DNA of 50,530 nt from DATGKR01 sp035294565 (lineage in GTDB: Bacteria; Actinomycetota; Acidimicrobiia; Acidimicrobiales; Palsa-688), in contig DATGKR010000073.1 of the NCBI GenBank assembly GCA_035294565.1, positions 1 to 50,530 on the forward strand. Direction: 5' to 3'. Every line of letters begins with the position of its first letter. Positions within the stretch are counted from its first letter, which is position 1. The translations under genes and the position numbers were made by a program. The notes beneath the pieces are model-generated. The model did not search any database, was not told where the DNA came from, and saw only the letters and a program-made list of their open reading frames with translations. This document shows, in pieces, positions 25,149 to 34,160 of the stretch.

Positions 25149-27218
25149 GTGGCCAGCCCGGACCCCTCCCACGGCGCCGACCCCGCCGAGCGCGCCGCGT
25201 GGGCGGAACGTGCGGCGGAGCTGCGCGAGCTGATCGAGTACCACAGCCACAGGTACTACGTCGAGGACGACCCGGAGATCACCGACGCAGAGTTCGACGC
25301 GCTGGTCGACGAGCTCGCCGCCCTCGAAGCAGAGCACCCCGAGCTGTCGAGGGAGGGTTCGCCCACCCAGAAGGTGGGCGGGGAGGCTTCCACGCTCTTC
25401 GCCGCCGTCCGCCACCTCACGCCGATGATGTCGCTGGACAAGACGACGAGCTACGAGGAGCTGCTCGCCTGGGCCAAGCGCATGGACCGCTTCATAAGCG
25501 GCGAGGTCGCCTACACCTGCGAGCTGAAGATCGACGGCCTGGCGATGAGCCTCCTCTACAAAGAGGGGAAGCTCGCCCGGGCGGCCACCCGGGGTGACGG
25601 CGAGGTGGGGGAGGACGTCACCGCCAACGTACTCACCGTCGCGGCGATCCCGGCCGCCCTCGCCGGCCCTGCCCCCGACACCGTCGAGGTGCGAGGCGAG
25701 ATCTACATGCCCATCAGCGCCTTCGAGGAGCTCAACCGCCGACAGGCCGAGGGGGGCGGACGGACGTTCATCAACCCCCGCAACGCCGCGGCGGGCTCCC
25801 TGCGCCAGAAGGACCCTGCGGTCACCGCGACCCGGGAGCTGGCCTTCTGGGCCTACCAGCTGGGAGCGGTCGAGGGGGGCCCCCGCTTCGCCCGCCACAG
25901 CGAGACCCTCGAGTGGATGCGGGAGGCCGGGCTCCCGGTCAACCCCAACATCGAGCTCGTCCACGGGCTGGAGGAGGTCGACGCCTACTGCCGGCGGTGG
26001 CTCGAGAGGCGCCACTCCATCGACTACGAGATAGACGGGGCGGTCGTCAAGGTGGACGACCTGGCCCAGCAGCGCGAGCTCGGCTCGACCTCCCGGGCGC
26101 CGCGCTGGGCGATCGCCTACAAGTTCCCCCCGGAGGAGAAGACCACCAAGCTGCGGGACATCATGGTCTCGATCGGGCGCACCGGTAAGGCCACCCCCTT
26201 CGCCGTCCTCGAACCGGTCAACGTGGGGGGCGCAACCGTCTCGCTGGCCACGCTCCACAACGAGGACCAGGTCCGCCTGAAAGACGTCCGTCCCGGCGAC
26301 ACCGTCGTCGTGCGCCGGGCGGGGGACGTCATACCCGAGGTGCGGGGGCCGGTCCTGTCGTTGCGGCCCCCCGGCCTGCCGGAGTGGCGCTTCCCGCGCT
26401 CGTGCCCGGCGTGCGGGGAGCCCCTGGTCCGTCTCGAAGGCGAGAGCGACACCTACTGCGTCAACGAGCTCTGCCCCCAGCAGCGGGTGCAGCGCATCAC
26501 CCACTTCGCCTCGCGCTCGGCGATGGACATCGAGCACCTAGGCGAGCGGACCGTGGTGCAGTTCGTCGACCTCGGCCTGCTCGAGGACGTGGCGGGCGTC
26601 TACAGCCTGGACTACGAGCGAATCTCCGGCCTGGAGGGATGGGCGGAGACGTCGGTCGCCAACTTGAGAGCGGCGGTCGAGGCGTCCAAGAGCCGCCCGC
26701 TGGCCAACCTGCTCGTCGGCCTTTCGATCCGGCATCTCGGCACCACCGGCAGCCAGCTGCTGGCCCGCCACTTCCGCCACCTGGACCGGATCATGGCTGC
26801 GAGCGCCGACGAGCTGGCCTCGGTCGAGGGGGTCGGGCCGGTCATCGGCGCCAGCGTCGCCAGGTTCTTCGCCACGCCGTCGAACCGGAGCGTCGTCGAG
26901 AGGCTCCGGGCGGCGGGGGTCAACTTCGAGGGCCCCGCCGGGCCCGAGGTACCACAGGTGCTCGCCGGCAAGTCCGTTGTCGTCACCGGCACGCTCGAGG
27001 GCTGGTCGCGCGAGGCCGCCGAGGAGGCGATCAAGGCGCGGGGCGGCAAGAGCCCCGGCAGCGTGTCCAAGAAGACGACGGCCCTGGTCGTGGGCTCCGA
27101 CCCGGGTTCGGCCAAGCTGTCCAAGGCGCAGGAGCTGGGCGTGCCGGTCATAGACGAGGCGGGCTTCGCAGGGCTGCTCGCCACGGGGGAGCTGCCGGCG
27201 CGCCGAGCTCCGGGGTAG
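25149..27218 (+). CDS. ligA: NAD-dependent DNA ligase
   Basis: Seals nicks during replication and repair using NAD+. The 689 residues show the full domain order: Ia NMN-binding region (YHSHRYYVEDDPEITDAEFD, about 31-50), adenylation domain with K127 in CELKIDG, OB fold, four-Cys zinc finger (CPACGEP then CVNELCPQQ), helix-hairpin-helix repeats and a C-terminal BRCT domain (about 612-680, VVTGTLEGWSREAAEEAI). GTG 25149 begins just ahead of the first helix; the long open frame upstream runs antisense-like through mnmA and the desulfurase and is not coding. Confidence 0.97.
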   Translation: MASPDPSHGADPAERAAWAERAAELRELIEYHSHRYYVEDDPEITDAEFDALVDELAALEAEHPELSREGSPTQKVGGEASTLFAAVRHLTPMMSLDKTTSYEELLAWAKRMDRFISGEVAYTCELKIDGLAMSLLYKEGKLARAATRGDGEVGEDVTANVLTVAAIPAALAGPAPDTVEVRGEIYMPISAFEELNRRQAEGGGRTFINPRNAAAGSLRQKDPAVTATRELAFWAYQLGAVEGGPRFARHSETLEWMREAGLPVNPNIELVHGLEEVDAYCRRWLERRHSIDYEIDGAVVKVDDLAQQRELGSTSRAPRWAIAYKFPPEEKTTKLRDIMVSIGRTGKATPFAVLEPVNVGGATVSLATLHNEDQVRLKDVRPGDTVVVRRAGDVIPEVRGPVLSLRPPGLPEWRFPRSCPACGEPLVRLEGESDTYCVNELCPQQRVQRITHFASRSAMDIEHLGERTVVQFVDLGLLEDVAGVYSLDYERISGLEGWAETSVANLRAAVEASKSRPLANLLVGLSIRHLGTTGSQLLARHFRHLDRIMAASADELASVEGVGPVIGASVARFFATPSNRSVVERLRAAGVNFEGPAGPEVPQVLAGKSVVVTGTLEGWSREAAEEAIKARGGKSPGSVSKKTTALVVGSDPGSAKLSKAQELGVPVIDEAGFAGLLATGELPARRAPG

Positions 27219-27251
27219 GCGGGAGGGTCCGCGTCGCGGGAGGGTCCGCGT
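27219..27251 (+). repeat. Two perfect 16-bp direct repeats between ligA and the PASTA kinase
   Basis: GCGGGAGGGTCCGCGT occurs at 27219-27234 and again at 27236-27251. Each unit contains the partial dyad GCGG...CCGC. Lying 20 bp before the -10-like box of the kinase gene, the pair could be an operator or a chance slippage product. Confidence 0.6.
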
Positions 27252-27270
27252 GCCGCAGGGAAGCGGCCAT

Positions 27271-27276
27271 TACCCT
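27271..27276 (+). promoter_or_regulatory. Putative -10 box of the PASTA kinase gene
   Basis: TACCCT, 7 nt before the GTG at 27284. Confidence 0.45.
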
Positions 27277-27283
27277 TCCCGGC

Positions 27284-29170
27284 GTGGCGACGTCTTCGCG
27301 CATCGCCGACTCGGTGGGGCGCGTCCTCGGGGGCCGCTACCGCCTGACCCGCCCCGTCGGGGTCGGCGCGTCGGCCCACGTCTACGCTGCCGACGACGTA
27401 CGGCTCCGCCGCCGGGTGGCGGTCAAGGTGCTCCACCCGGCTCTCGCCGGCGAGGAGCCGTTCCTGCGCCGTTTTCGCGCCGAGGCGAGGGTTGTGGCGT
27501 CGCTGCGCCACGCCCACATCCTCCAGGTGTACGACTGGGGCGAGGACAGCGGCTCCCCGTACCTGGTGACCGAGCTGCTGGAGGGCGGCAGCCTGAGAGG
27601 CATGCTCGACCGGGGGGTGCGCCTCTCGCCGGCACAGGCCGCCTCGCTGGGGGCGGACGTCGCCGCCGCTTTGGACCACGCGCACCGTCAGGGCTTGGTC
27701 CACCGCGACGTCAAACCGGCGAACCTGCTTTTCGACGGCGACGGGAGGGTCGCCGTCGCCGACTTCGGCCTGGCCCGGGCGCTGGCCGAGGCGGCGTGGA
27801 CCGAGCCGGCGGGCGCCGTCGTCGGCACCGCCCGCTACGCCGCGCCCGAGCAGGCGCAGGGCGAGCAGCTCGACGCCCGGGCCGACGTGTACAGCCTCGC
27901 CGTGGTGCTCGTCGAGGCGATGACCGGCCAGGTGCCTTTCACCGCCGACACGGCGATCGGCACGCTCATGGCGCGCGTCGGGCGCCCCCTGCCCGTGCCC
28001 GAGGAGGCGGGGCCGCTGAAGGGAGCTCTCGACGCTGCCGGCAGCCCGGACCCTGCTGGGCGCCCCGACGCCGGTGCCTTCGCCCGCGCCCTTCGCGAGG
28101 CCGCATCGCTGCTCCCGCCGCCGGCGCCGCTGCCGCTCGTCGACCTGTTCGAGCTCGGCGTGCTCGACCGGGACGACCTCGACCCCACCCGCCACCCGGG
28201 CGGCACCGAGCTGTTCGACGGGGAGCGGGCCGTCCCCTCGGCGCCGCCCCCCGCGCCCGGCGCCGAGCGCCCCTCGACCGCAGGGTCCCGCCGTCGCCGC
28301 AGGCGCTGGCCGTTCGTCGCCGCCGGCGCGCTGCTAGCAGCGGCAGCCGCCGCAGGGGCCTGGTACGGCCTGGTGGGTCTGCCGAAGCCGCTCGAAGCGG
28401 TGCCGTCGCTGGTGGGCGACACGGCTCGCGCCGCCGCCGCGGCGGCCGGGCGCGCCCATCTGCACCTGGCGGTGCGCGGCCGCGCCTACAACGCCCGTTA
28501 CCGGGCGGGAGAGGTCGTGGCCCAGACGCCGTCGGGCGGCCGGATCCGCCAGGGCGGGACCTTGGCGGTCGTGCTGTCCCTCGGACCTCAGCCGGTGCCG
28601 GTCCCCACCGGCCTCGACGGGGACCTGCAGCCTGCGGCGGAGCAGGCGCTGGCCGCGCTCGGCCTGCGCTACGCCGTGGTCGATCAGACGTCGATGACCG
28701 TAGGCGCCGGGGAGGTGATCTCCTACCGCCCCGACTCGGGCACCTTGCTCCCGGGCCAGACGGTCACCCTGGTCGTGTCCGTGGGGAAGCCAAAGGTGGC
28801 TGTGCCGGCCGTATCCGGCACCTACGCCCAGGCGGCCGCCGCGCTTCAGGCCCAGGGGCTCGCCGCCGCCGAGGAGCAGGTCTACAGCGACACGGTCAAA
28901 GCGGGCCAGGTGGTCGCCACCGACCCGGCGGCCGGCACCGAGATCACCGTGGGCAGCACCGTAGCGGTCGAAGTGTCCAAAGGCCCTCACCTGGTGGCCG
29001 TCCCCGACGTCGCCGGCCAGTCGGTAGGTGCCGCCACGCAGGCGCTGCAGGCCGCCGGTTTCTCCGTGAGCGGCGTGACCGGCAACCCGCTGGGCACCGT
29101 GAGCCGCACGTCCCCCGCGGCGGGCGCCGAGGTGCTCTACGGCTCTTCGGTGCAGATTTTCACTTCCTGA
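27284..29170 (+). CDS. PASTA-domain Ser/Thr protein kinase (PknB/Stk-like)
   Basis: A single-pass membrane kinase of 628 residues. The cytoplasmic kinase domain (about 18-285) has the Gly loop GVGASAHV, K48 in VAVKVL, the HRDVKPANLL loop (H140) and DFG (160-162), so it should be active. A Pro-rich juxtamembrane stretch ends in a run of Arg, followed by one membrane helix (about 338-362). Four PASTA repeats follow, starting roughly at VPSLVGDTA, VPTGLDGDL, VPAVSGTYA and VPDVAGQSV. Such kinases sense muropeptides or lipid II and control wall growth and division. Unlike the usual PknB it is not beside rodA, pbpA or a phosphatase. GTG 27284 fits the promoter box; the frame is open further upstream within ligA. 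Confidence 0.92.
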   Translation: MATSSRIADSVGRVLGGRYRLTRPVGVGASAHVYAADDVRLRRRVAVKVLHPALAGEEPFLRRFRAEARVVASLRHAHILQVYDWGEDSGSPYLVTELLEGGSLRGMLDRGVRLSPAQAASLGADVAAALDHAHRQGLVHRDVKPANLLFDGDGRVAVADFGLARALAEAAWTEPAGAVVGTARYAAPEQAQGEQLDARADVYSLAVVLVEAMTGQVPFTADTAIGTLMARVGRPLPVPEEAGPLKGALDAAGSPDPAGRPDAGAFARALREAASLLPPPAPLPLVDLFELGVLDRDDLDPTRHPGGTELFDGERAVPSAPPPAPGAERPSTAGSRRRRRRWPFVAAGALLAAAAAAGAWYGLVGLPKPLEAVPSLVGDTARAAAAAAGRAHLHLAVRGRAYNARYRAGEVVAQTPSGGRIRQGGTLAVVLSLGPQPVPVPTGLDGDLQPAAEQALAALGLRYAVVDQTSMTVGAGEVISYRPDSGTLLPGQTVTLVVSVGKPKVAVPAVSGTYAQAAAALQAQGLAAAEEQVYSDTVKAGQVVATDPAAGTEITVGSTVAVEVSKGPHLVAVPDVAGQSVGAATQALQAAGFSVSGVTGNPLGTVSRTSPAAGAEVLYGSSVQIFTS

Positions 29171-29200
29171 CCGGGCCGCCCGCCGGACCGGGTGTTGGTG

Positions 29201-29206
29201 TATCCT
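29201..29206 (+). promoter_or_regulatory. Possible -10 box before a structured intergenic segment
   Basis: TATCCT lies 6 nt before a GGGAGGGG tract that starts a long imperfect stem. It could drive a short structured RNA, or be coincidental. Confidence 0.2.
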
Positions 29207-29212
29207 CGGCCC

Positions 29213-29275
29213 GGGAGGGGAGCGGCGTGCTGAGGCCGCGATCCCCAGCCGCTGCCGGTGCCGCCGCCCCCTCCC
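29213..29275. terminator. Nested stem-loop between the convergent PASTA kinase and ilvC genes
   Basis: GGGAGGGG (29213-29220) pairs with CCCCTCCC (29268-29275). Immediately inside, AGCGGC (29221-29226) pairs with GCCGCT (29248-29253). It stands in the 133-bp gap between two converging transcription units, so a bidirectional transcription stop is the simplest reading; there is no good T tract. A small RNA is an alternative. Confidence 0.35.
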
Positions 29276-29303
29276 TTCCTCCCAGCCGGTGCGTCCGGTT
29301 CGT

Positions 29304-30332
<1,029 letters not shown>

Positions 30333-30340
30333 GGGTCTCC

Positions 30341-30844
30341 TCAACTTGCCTTGGAAGTCCTGGGCAGCGCGACCCGGCCGGTCCGCTGCAGCTCGAGTAT
30401 CCCGTACGGCCGCATCAGCGCCTCGAAGTCGTCGAGGGCGCCCGGTTCGCCCGAGAGCATCACCGTAATCGCCGACGAGCCGACGTCGACGATCTTCCCC
30501 CCGAAGATGTCCACCAGCTCAACGACGGCGCTGCGCATCTCCGCACCCGCCGCGACGGTCAGCATCAGCAGCTCCCGCTCCACCGAGTCCGCCGGGTGCA
30601 ACTCGGTGATCTTCACCACGTTGACCAGCTTGAACAGCTGCTTGGTGATCTGCTCCACCGAGTTCTCGGCCACGTCCACCACCAGGTTGATCCTGCTGAA
30701 GCGCTCGTCGTCGGAGGGGGCGACGGCCAGGGACAAGATGTTGAAGCCTCGGCGGGCGAACAGGCCGCTGACCCGGGCCAAGACGCCGGAGCGGTTCTCC
30801 ACCAGCACTGAAAGGGTGGTGTGGGAGCCGGCGGCCGCGCTCAC
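30341..30844 (-). CDS. ilvN: Acetolactate synthase small (regulatory) subunit
   Basis: The 167-residue regulatory subunit of acetohydroxyacid synthase. It has an N-terminal ACT domain (about 8-82; TLSVLVENRSGVLARVSGLF, then FNILSLAVAPS) that binds valine for feedback inhibition, and the C-terminal ALS_ss_C domain. GTG 30844 gives the usual short lead-in. It is 37 bp after ilvB and 8 bp before ilvC, both on the same strand. Confidence 0.95.
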   Translation of the reverse strand: MSAAAGSHTTLSVLVENRSGVLARVSGLFARRGFNILSLAVAPSDDERFSRINLVVDVAENSVEQITKQLFKLVNVVKITELHPADSVERELLMLTVAAGAEMRSAVVELVDIFGGKIVDVGSSAITVMLSGEPGALDDFEALMRPYGILELQRTGRVALPRTSKAS

Positions 30845-30881
30845 CGCAGCCCCGCCCGCCGGCGCCGCCAGGGGCGCGCCG

Positions 30882-32621
30882 TCACTGCACCACCTTCCTC
30901 TCGGTCGGCTTTTGCGAAGGGTGGACGACCACGTCGTCGTTCGACGCCCCCGCCGGGACCATCGGGAAGACCTTCTCGCGCGAGTCGGTCCGGAAGTCGA
31001 TCACCACCGGCCGGTCGTCGACGCTGTTGGCCTTGGCGATGACCGGCTCCACGTCGCTGGGGTCCTCCACCTTGAACGCGACGCAGCCCATCGCCTCGGC
31101 CCACTTGACGTAGTCCGGCAGGTCCGGAGAGAGGTACACCTCGCTGTAGCGCTCCTCGTAGAACATCTCCTGCCACTGGCGGACCATCCCCAGGTAGGCG
31201 TTGTTCAAGATGGCCACCTTGATCGGGATGCGCTCGCTCGACGCGGTGACCAGCTCCTGGGCGGTCATCTGGAAGCAGCCGTCGCCGTCCACCGCCCACA
31301 CCGTCCGCTCCGGGCGGCCCACCTTGGCGCCGATGGCGGCGGGAACGGCGAAGCCCATGGTGCCGAGGCCGCCGGAGTTGACCCACGTGTACGGCTCGGT
31401 GAAACGCCAATACTGGCTGGCCCACATCTGGTGCTGGCCGACGCCCGAGGCGAGTATGGTCCCCTCCGGTGCCTGGTCGCGCAGCACCTCCATCACGTAC
31501 TGCGGCTTGAGGGGGTCGCCGGGCCGGGGCGGGTCGTAGTGGAGGGGGAACTGCTGTTGCCACCCTGATATGCGAGACCGCCACTCGGACAGGTCGGGCA
31601 ACTCGGCGGTGGCCAGGGCCCGGACGATCTCGGCGACGACCTGGCGGCAGTCGCCGACGATCGGGACGTCCGGCTGGCGGATCTTGCCCAGCTCGGCCGG
31701 GTCGATGTCCACGTGGACCACCTTGGCGCCGGCGGCGAAGGTGGCGACGTTGCCGGTGACCCGGTCGTCGAAGCGGGTGCCGAGCGCGACGAGCAGGTCG
31801 GCCTGCTGCATGGCGGTGATCGCCGCGTAGTTGCCGTGCATGCCCGGCATTCCCAGGCACAGGGGGTGGTCGTCGGGGAACGCCCCCCGGGCCATCAACG
31901 TGGTGACAACCGGGATGCCCGTTCGCTCCGCCAGCTCTCGCAGGGCGTCAGCCGCCCGCGCCTTCAAGATGCCTCCCCCCGCGTAGATGACAGGCCGGTG
32001 CGCCGAAGCGATGAGACGGGCCGCCTCTTTGATCATGCGGGGGTGCCCCTTCACGGTGGGCCGGTATCCCGGCAAGGACTCTGTCACTTCCCGGTCGCTC
32101 GGCCACGACCAGTCCACCTGGGCCTGCAGGACGTCCTTGGGAACGTCGAGGAGGACCGGGCCGGGCCTTCCCGTGGTGGCCAGGTGGAACGCCTGGCGGA
32201 CGGCGAGCGGGATCTCGTCGGGGTCCATGACCAGCTCGTTGTGCTTGGTGACCGAGCGGGTGATGCCCACGGTGTCGCACTCCTGGAAGCCGTCGGTGCC
32301 GATGACCGGCCGGCTCACCTGCCCGGTGATCGCCACCATGGGGACCGAGTCCATGTAGGCGTCGCAGAGGGGGGTCACCAAGTTGGTGGCCGCGGGGCCG
32401 CTGGTGACCATCGCCACCCCCGGGCGCCCGGTGACGTGGGCGTACCCCTCCGCCATGTGCCCGGCGCCCTGCTCGTGGCGGACGAGGATGTGGCGGATGG
32501 GGGAGTCGAGGATCGGGTCGTAGGCGGGGAGTATGCAGCCGCCGGGCAGCCCGAAGACCACCTCGACGCCCTCCATCTCCAGGCTCTTGATGAGCGCCTG
32601 GGCTCCGGTCATCTTGGTCAT
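30882..32621 (-). CDS. ilvB: Acetolactate synthase large (catalytic) subunit
   Basis: The ThDP-, FAD- and Mg-dependent catalytic subunit that condenses pyruvate with pyruvate or 2-ketobutyrate. In the 579-residue model E50 (HILVRHEQGAGHMAEGYA) is the cofactor-activating Glu. GDGCFQMTAQEL through NNAYLGMVRQWQ is the ThDP/Mg motif, and VPKDVLQAQVDW lies in the N-terminal domain end. ATG 32621 starts MTKMTGAQALIKSLE, the usual N-terminus. The frame is open far upstream, but that part crosses the leader and attenuator. It is the first structural gene of ilvBNC and appears to be controlled by leader-peptide attenuation. Confidence 0.96.
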   Translation of the reverse strand: MTKMTGAQALIKSLEMEGVEVVFGLPGGCILPAYDPILDSPIRHILVRHEQGAGHMAEGYAHVTGRPGVAMVTSGPAATNLVTPLCDAYMDSVPMVAITGQVSRPVIGTDGFQECDTVGITRSVTKHNELVMDPDEIPLAVRQAFHLATTGRPGPVLLDVPKDVLQAQVDWSWPSDREVTESLPGYRPTVKGHPRMIKEAARLIASAHRPVIYAGGGILKARAADALRELAERTGIPVVTTLMARGAFPDDHPLCLGMPGMHGNYAAITAMQQADLLVALGTRFDDRVTGNVATFAAGAKVVHVDIDPAELGKIRQPDVPIVGDCRQVVAEIVRALATAELPDLSEWRSRISGWQQQFPLHYDPPRPGDPLKPQYVMEVLRDQAPEGTILASGVGQHQMWASQYWRFTEPYTWVNSGGLGTMGFAVPAAIGAKVGRPERTVWAVDGDGCFQMTAQELVTASSERIPIKVAILNNAYLGMVRQWQEMFYEERYSEVYLSPDLPDYVKWAEAMGCVAFKVEDPSDVEPVIAKANSVDDRPVVIDFRTDSREKVFPMVPAGASNDDVVVHPSQKPTERKVVQ

Positions 32622-32640
32622 TGCTCGGCTTGTCCTCTCG

Positions 32641-32675
32641 GGAGAATTGAAACGACCTCCCGGTTGGGAGGTCGT
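32641..32675 (-). terminator. Attenuator terminator in the ilvBNC leader
   Basis: On the minus strand, ACGACCTCCC-AACC-GGGAGGTCGT: a perfect 10-bp stem (32675-32666 with 32661-32652) and a 4-nt loop. It is followed by TTTCAATTCT, which is U-rich for this genome. It lies between the leader peptide stop and the ilvB start. This is the arrangement of a classical transcription attenuator for branched-chain amino acid operons. Confidence 0.8.
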
Positions 32676-32677
32676 CG

Positions 32678-32703
32678 GACACACACGCGGGCGCGAGTGT
32701 GTC
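32678..32703 (-). other. Upstream hairpin (pause/antiterminator candidate) of the ilv leader
   Basis: On the minus strand, GACACACTCGC (32703-32693) can pair with GCGTGTGTGTC (32688-32678) around a GCCC loop, with a single T-T mismatch. It overlaps the leader peptide stop codon, so a ribosome finishing or stalling on the leader would affect it. It directly precedes the terminator stem. Which alternative pairing prevents termination is not resolved. Confidence 0.6.
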
Positions 32704-32737
32704 AGGTGGTGATTACGAGGATGAGGCGGGGGGCCAC
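32702..32737 (-). CDS. ilvBNC leader peptide (MAPRLILVITT)
   Basis: An 11-codon frame whose core is CTC ATC CTC GTA ATC, that is Leu-Ile-Leu-Val-Ile: five consecutive branched-chain codons. Its TGA is followed at once by the upstream hairpin and then the terminator. GTG 32737 is chosen because a CACACT box lies 6 nt upstream, fitting a leaderless start. An in-frame GTG at 32755 would give a 17-residue form (MCHTCSVAPRLILVITT). Shortage of charged Leu, Ile or Val tRNA should stall the ribosome here and permit read-through into ilvB. Confidence 0.78.
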   Translation of the reverse strand: MAPRLILVITT

Positions 32738-32743
32738 GGAACA

Positions 32744-32773
32744 AGTGTGGCACACCCTTGGGCCGAACCGCAA
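32744..32773 (-). promoter_or_regulatory. Putative promoter of the ilv leader and ilvBNC
   Basis: A -35-like TTGCGG (32773-32768) and a -10-like CACACT (32749-32744), separated by 18 bp. The predicted transcription start falls at the GTG of the leader peptide. The -35 region lies close to the 3' end of the PhoU-DUF47 gene. Confidence 0.45.
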
Positions 32774-32794
32774 CGCCACCCGGAGCGCCGCGCT

Positions 32795-34129
32795 TCACCC
32801 GGCTTTGACGAGTATCGACTCGACGACGTCGGAAACATCCTCGATCCGGTTCATCGCGTTCTCGAGGGCCTCGACGATGTCCTTCCACTTGAGGACCTGA
32901 AGCGCCTCGAACTCGCCGCCGAACAGCCTCGCCACGGTCCTCCGGTAGATGGCGTCGCCCTGGCGTTCCAGCTCCTCGATCCGCTCCAGGCGCTGCTTCG
33001 CCCCGTGCGCCGACGCGAGGCACCCGATCAGCGACTCGAGCTCGGCGCCCATGGTGGCCAGCGTCTCTGCCTGCTCGCGCACCTCGGGTAGCTGGCAGTC
33101 GAGGGGGACCAGATGGATCAGCTCGGCCGCCGAGAAGATGTCGTCGGTGACGTCGTCGAGCTCCTCCGCCAGAGCGTGGATGTCCTCGCGCTCGTAGGGC
33201 GTGCCCGACGCGGCCTCCAGCCGGCGGAGCACCTCGACGGTCAGCTCGTCGCCGGTCCTCTCCAAGGTTCGGATCTCCTGGTAGCGGGATTCGAGGTCGG
33301 AAAAAGACGTGACCATCTCCAGCAGCTCCTCGGCGCAGCGGCGGGCGTTGGCGGCGGCACGGAGGAACAGCTCGACGAAAGCGCCGTCAGCGGGGGCCGG
33401 GCGGCGCCGGCGCAGCCAGGCGAACCTGGGTGCCTTCGCCGAGGGCGCGCCCCTCCGGCGGGGAGACCCCCCCTTCCGGTGGCGCAGGGACATGCGCCTC
33501 GGCGCGCCCAGGGCCGCCGAGCGCCGGGCCAGGTTGACGGCGTGGTCGCCGAGGCGCTCGTAGAAGCGGGCGATCAGCGCGACCTCTGCGGCCACCTGCG
33601 GTTCCACCCCCCCGGCCGCACCCTCGCGCAGCAGGTTGGCGGAGAGGTTGTCCAGCTCGTCGTCTGCCTCGTTGATCTCGAACGACAGGTCCCGCGACCG
33701 CTCCGCGTAGGCCCGGCTCGACAACTGCCACATCCTTATGCCCACGTCGCACATCGACTGGACGAGGCCCCGCGACCGGGGGCTGATGAATCCGCCCAGC
33801 CCCTGGCGTCCACGCTGGGCGATGTGCTCGGCGAGGTCGGCGCTGCGCTCCAGCTCGGGGACCATCTGCAAGACGGCGATCAGGTCCTCCAGCTCGTCGG
33901 GCTCGACGGTCGCCTCCGACAGGCGGTCTTTGACCAGGTCGGTCAGCTCCCGGCACCGGTCGTCGACCTTGTGGTCGTCGGATATGACCCTGTCCGCCAG
34001 GTCCGAGTCCTGGTCGAGCAGCGCAGCCGTCGCCCAGCCGAGGCTCTCCACCACCGACGCGTAGAGGACCAGCACCGACCGGTCCACGCGCTGGCGGAAC
34101 TGCTCGCGGTCGGACAGGGGCCTCGCCAC
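32795..34129 (-). CDS. PhoU-DUF47 fusion protein (phosphate regulation)
   Basis: A 444-residue, almost wholly helical cytoplasmic protein. Residues about 10-205 are a PhoU domain with two three-helix bundles and the metal-site patterns LERSADLAEHIA and ERLGDHAVNLARR. A basic linker (about 206-245, RHRKGGSPRRRG) follows. Residues about 246-444 match DUF47, the PhoU-divergent family that usually partners PiT phosphate transporters (EREDIHALAEELDDVTDDIF, WKDIVEALENAMNRIEDVSDVVE). Neither PiT nor pst genes are adjacent. It probably modulates phosphate uptake or signalling. GTG 34129 has TAGCGT 6 nt upstream. Divergent from the esterase gene with only 31 bp between starts. Confidence 0.85.
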   Translation of the reverse strand: MARPLSDREQFRQRVDRSVLVLYASVVESLGWATAALLDQDSDLADRVISDDHKVDDRCRELTDLVKDRLSEATVEPDELEDLIAVLQMVPELERSADLAEHIAQRGRQGLGGFISPRSRGLVQSMCDVGIRMWQLSSRAYAERSRDLSFEINEADDELDNLSANLLREGAAGGVEPQVAAEVALIARFYERLGDHAVNLARRSAALGAPRRMSLRHRKGGSPRRRGAPSAKAPRFAWLRRRRPAPADGAFVELFLRAAANARRCAEELLEMVTSFSDLESRYQEIRTLERTGDELTVEVLRRLEAASGTPYEREDIHALAEELDDVTDDIFSAAELIHLVPLDCQLPEVREQAETLATMGAELESLIGCLASAHGAKQRLERIEELERQGDAIYRRTVARLFGGEFEALQVLKWKDIVEALENAMNRIEDVSDVVESILVKAG

Positions 34130-34135
34130 GGCTGA

Positions 34136-34141
34136 ACGCTA
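34136..34141 (-). promoter_or_regulatory. Putative -10 box of the PhoU-DUF47 gene
   Basis: TAGCGT on the minus strand, 6 nt before GTG 34129. Because the opposite gene starts at 34161, any -35 element would fall at or inside that gene. Confidence 0.45.
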
Positions 34142-34149
34142 CCCGGGGA

Positions 34150-34155
34150 TAACCT
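34150..34155 (+). promoter_or_regulatory. Putative -10 box of the esterase gene
   Basis: TAACCT, 5 nt before GTG 34161. It lies only 8 bp from the opposing TAGCGT box, so the two promoters must compete for space. Confidence 0.35.
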
Positions 34156-34160
34156 TCGCC

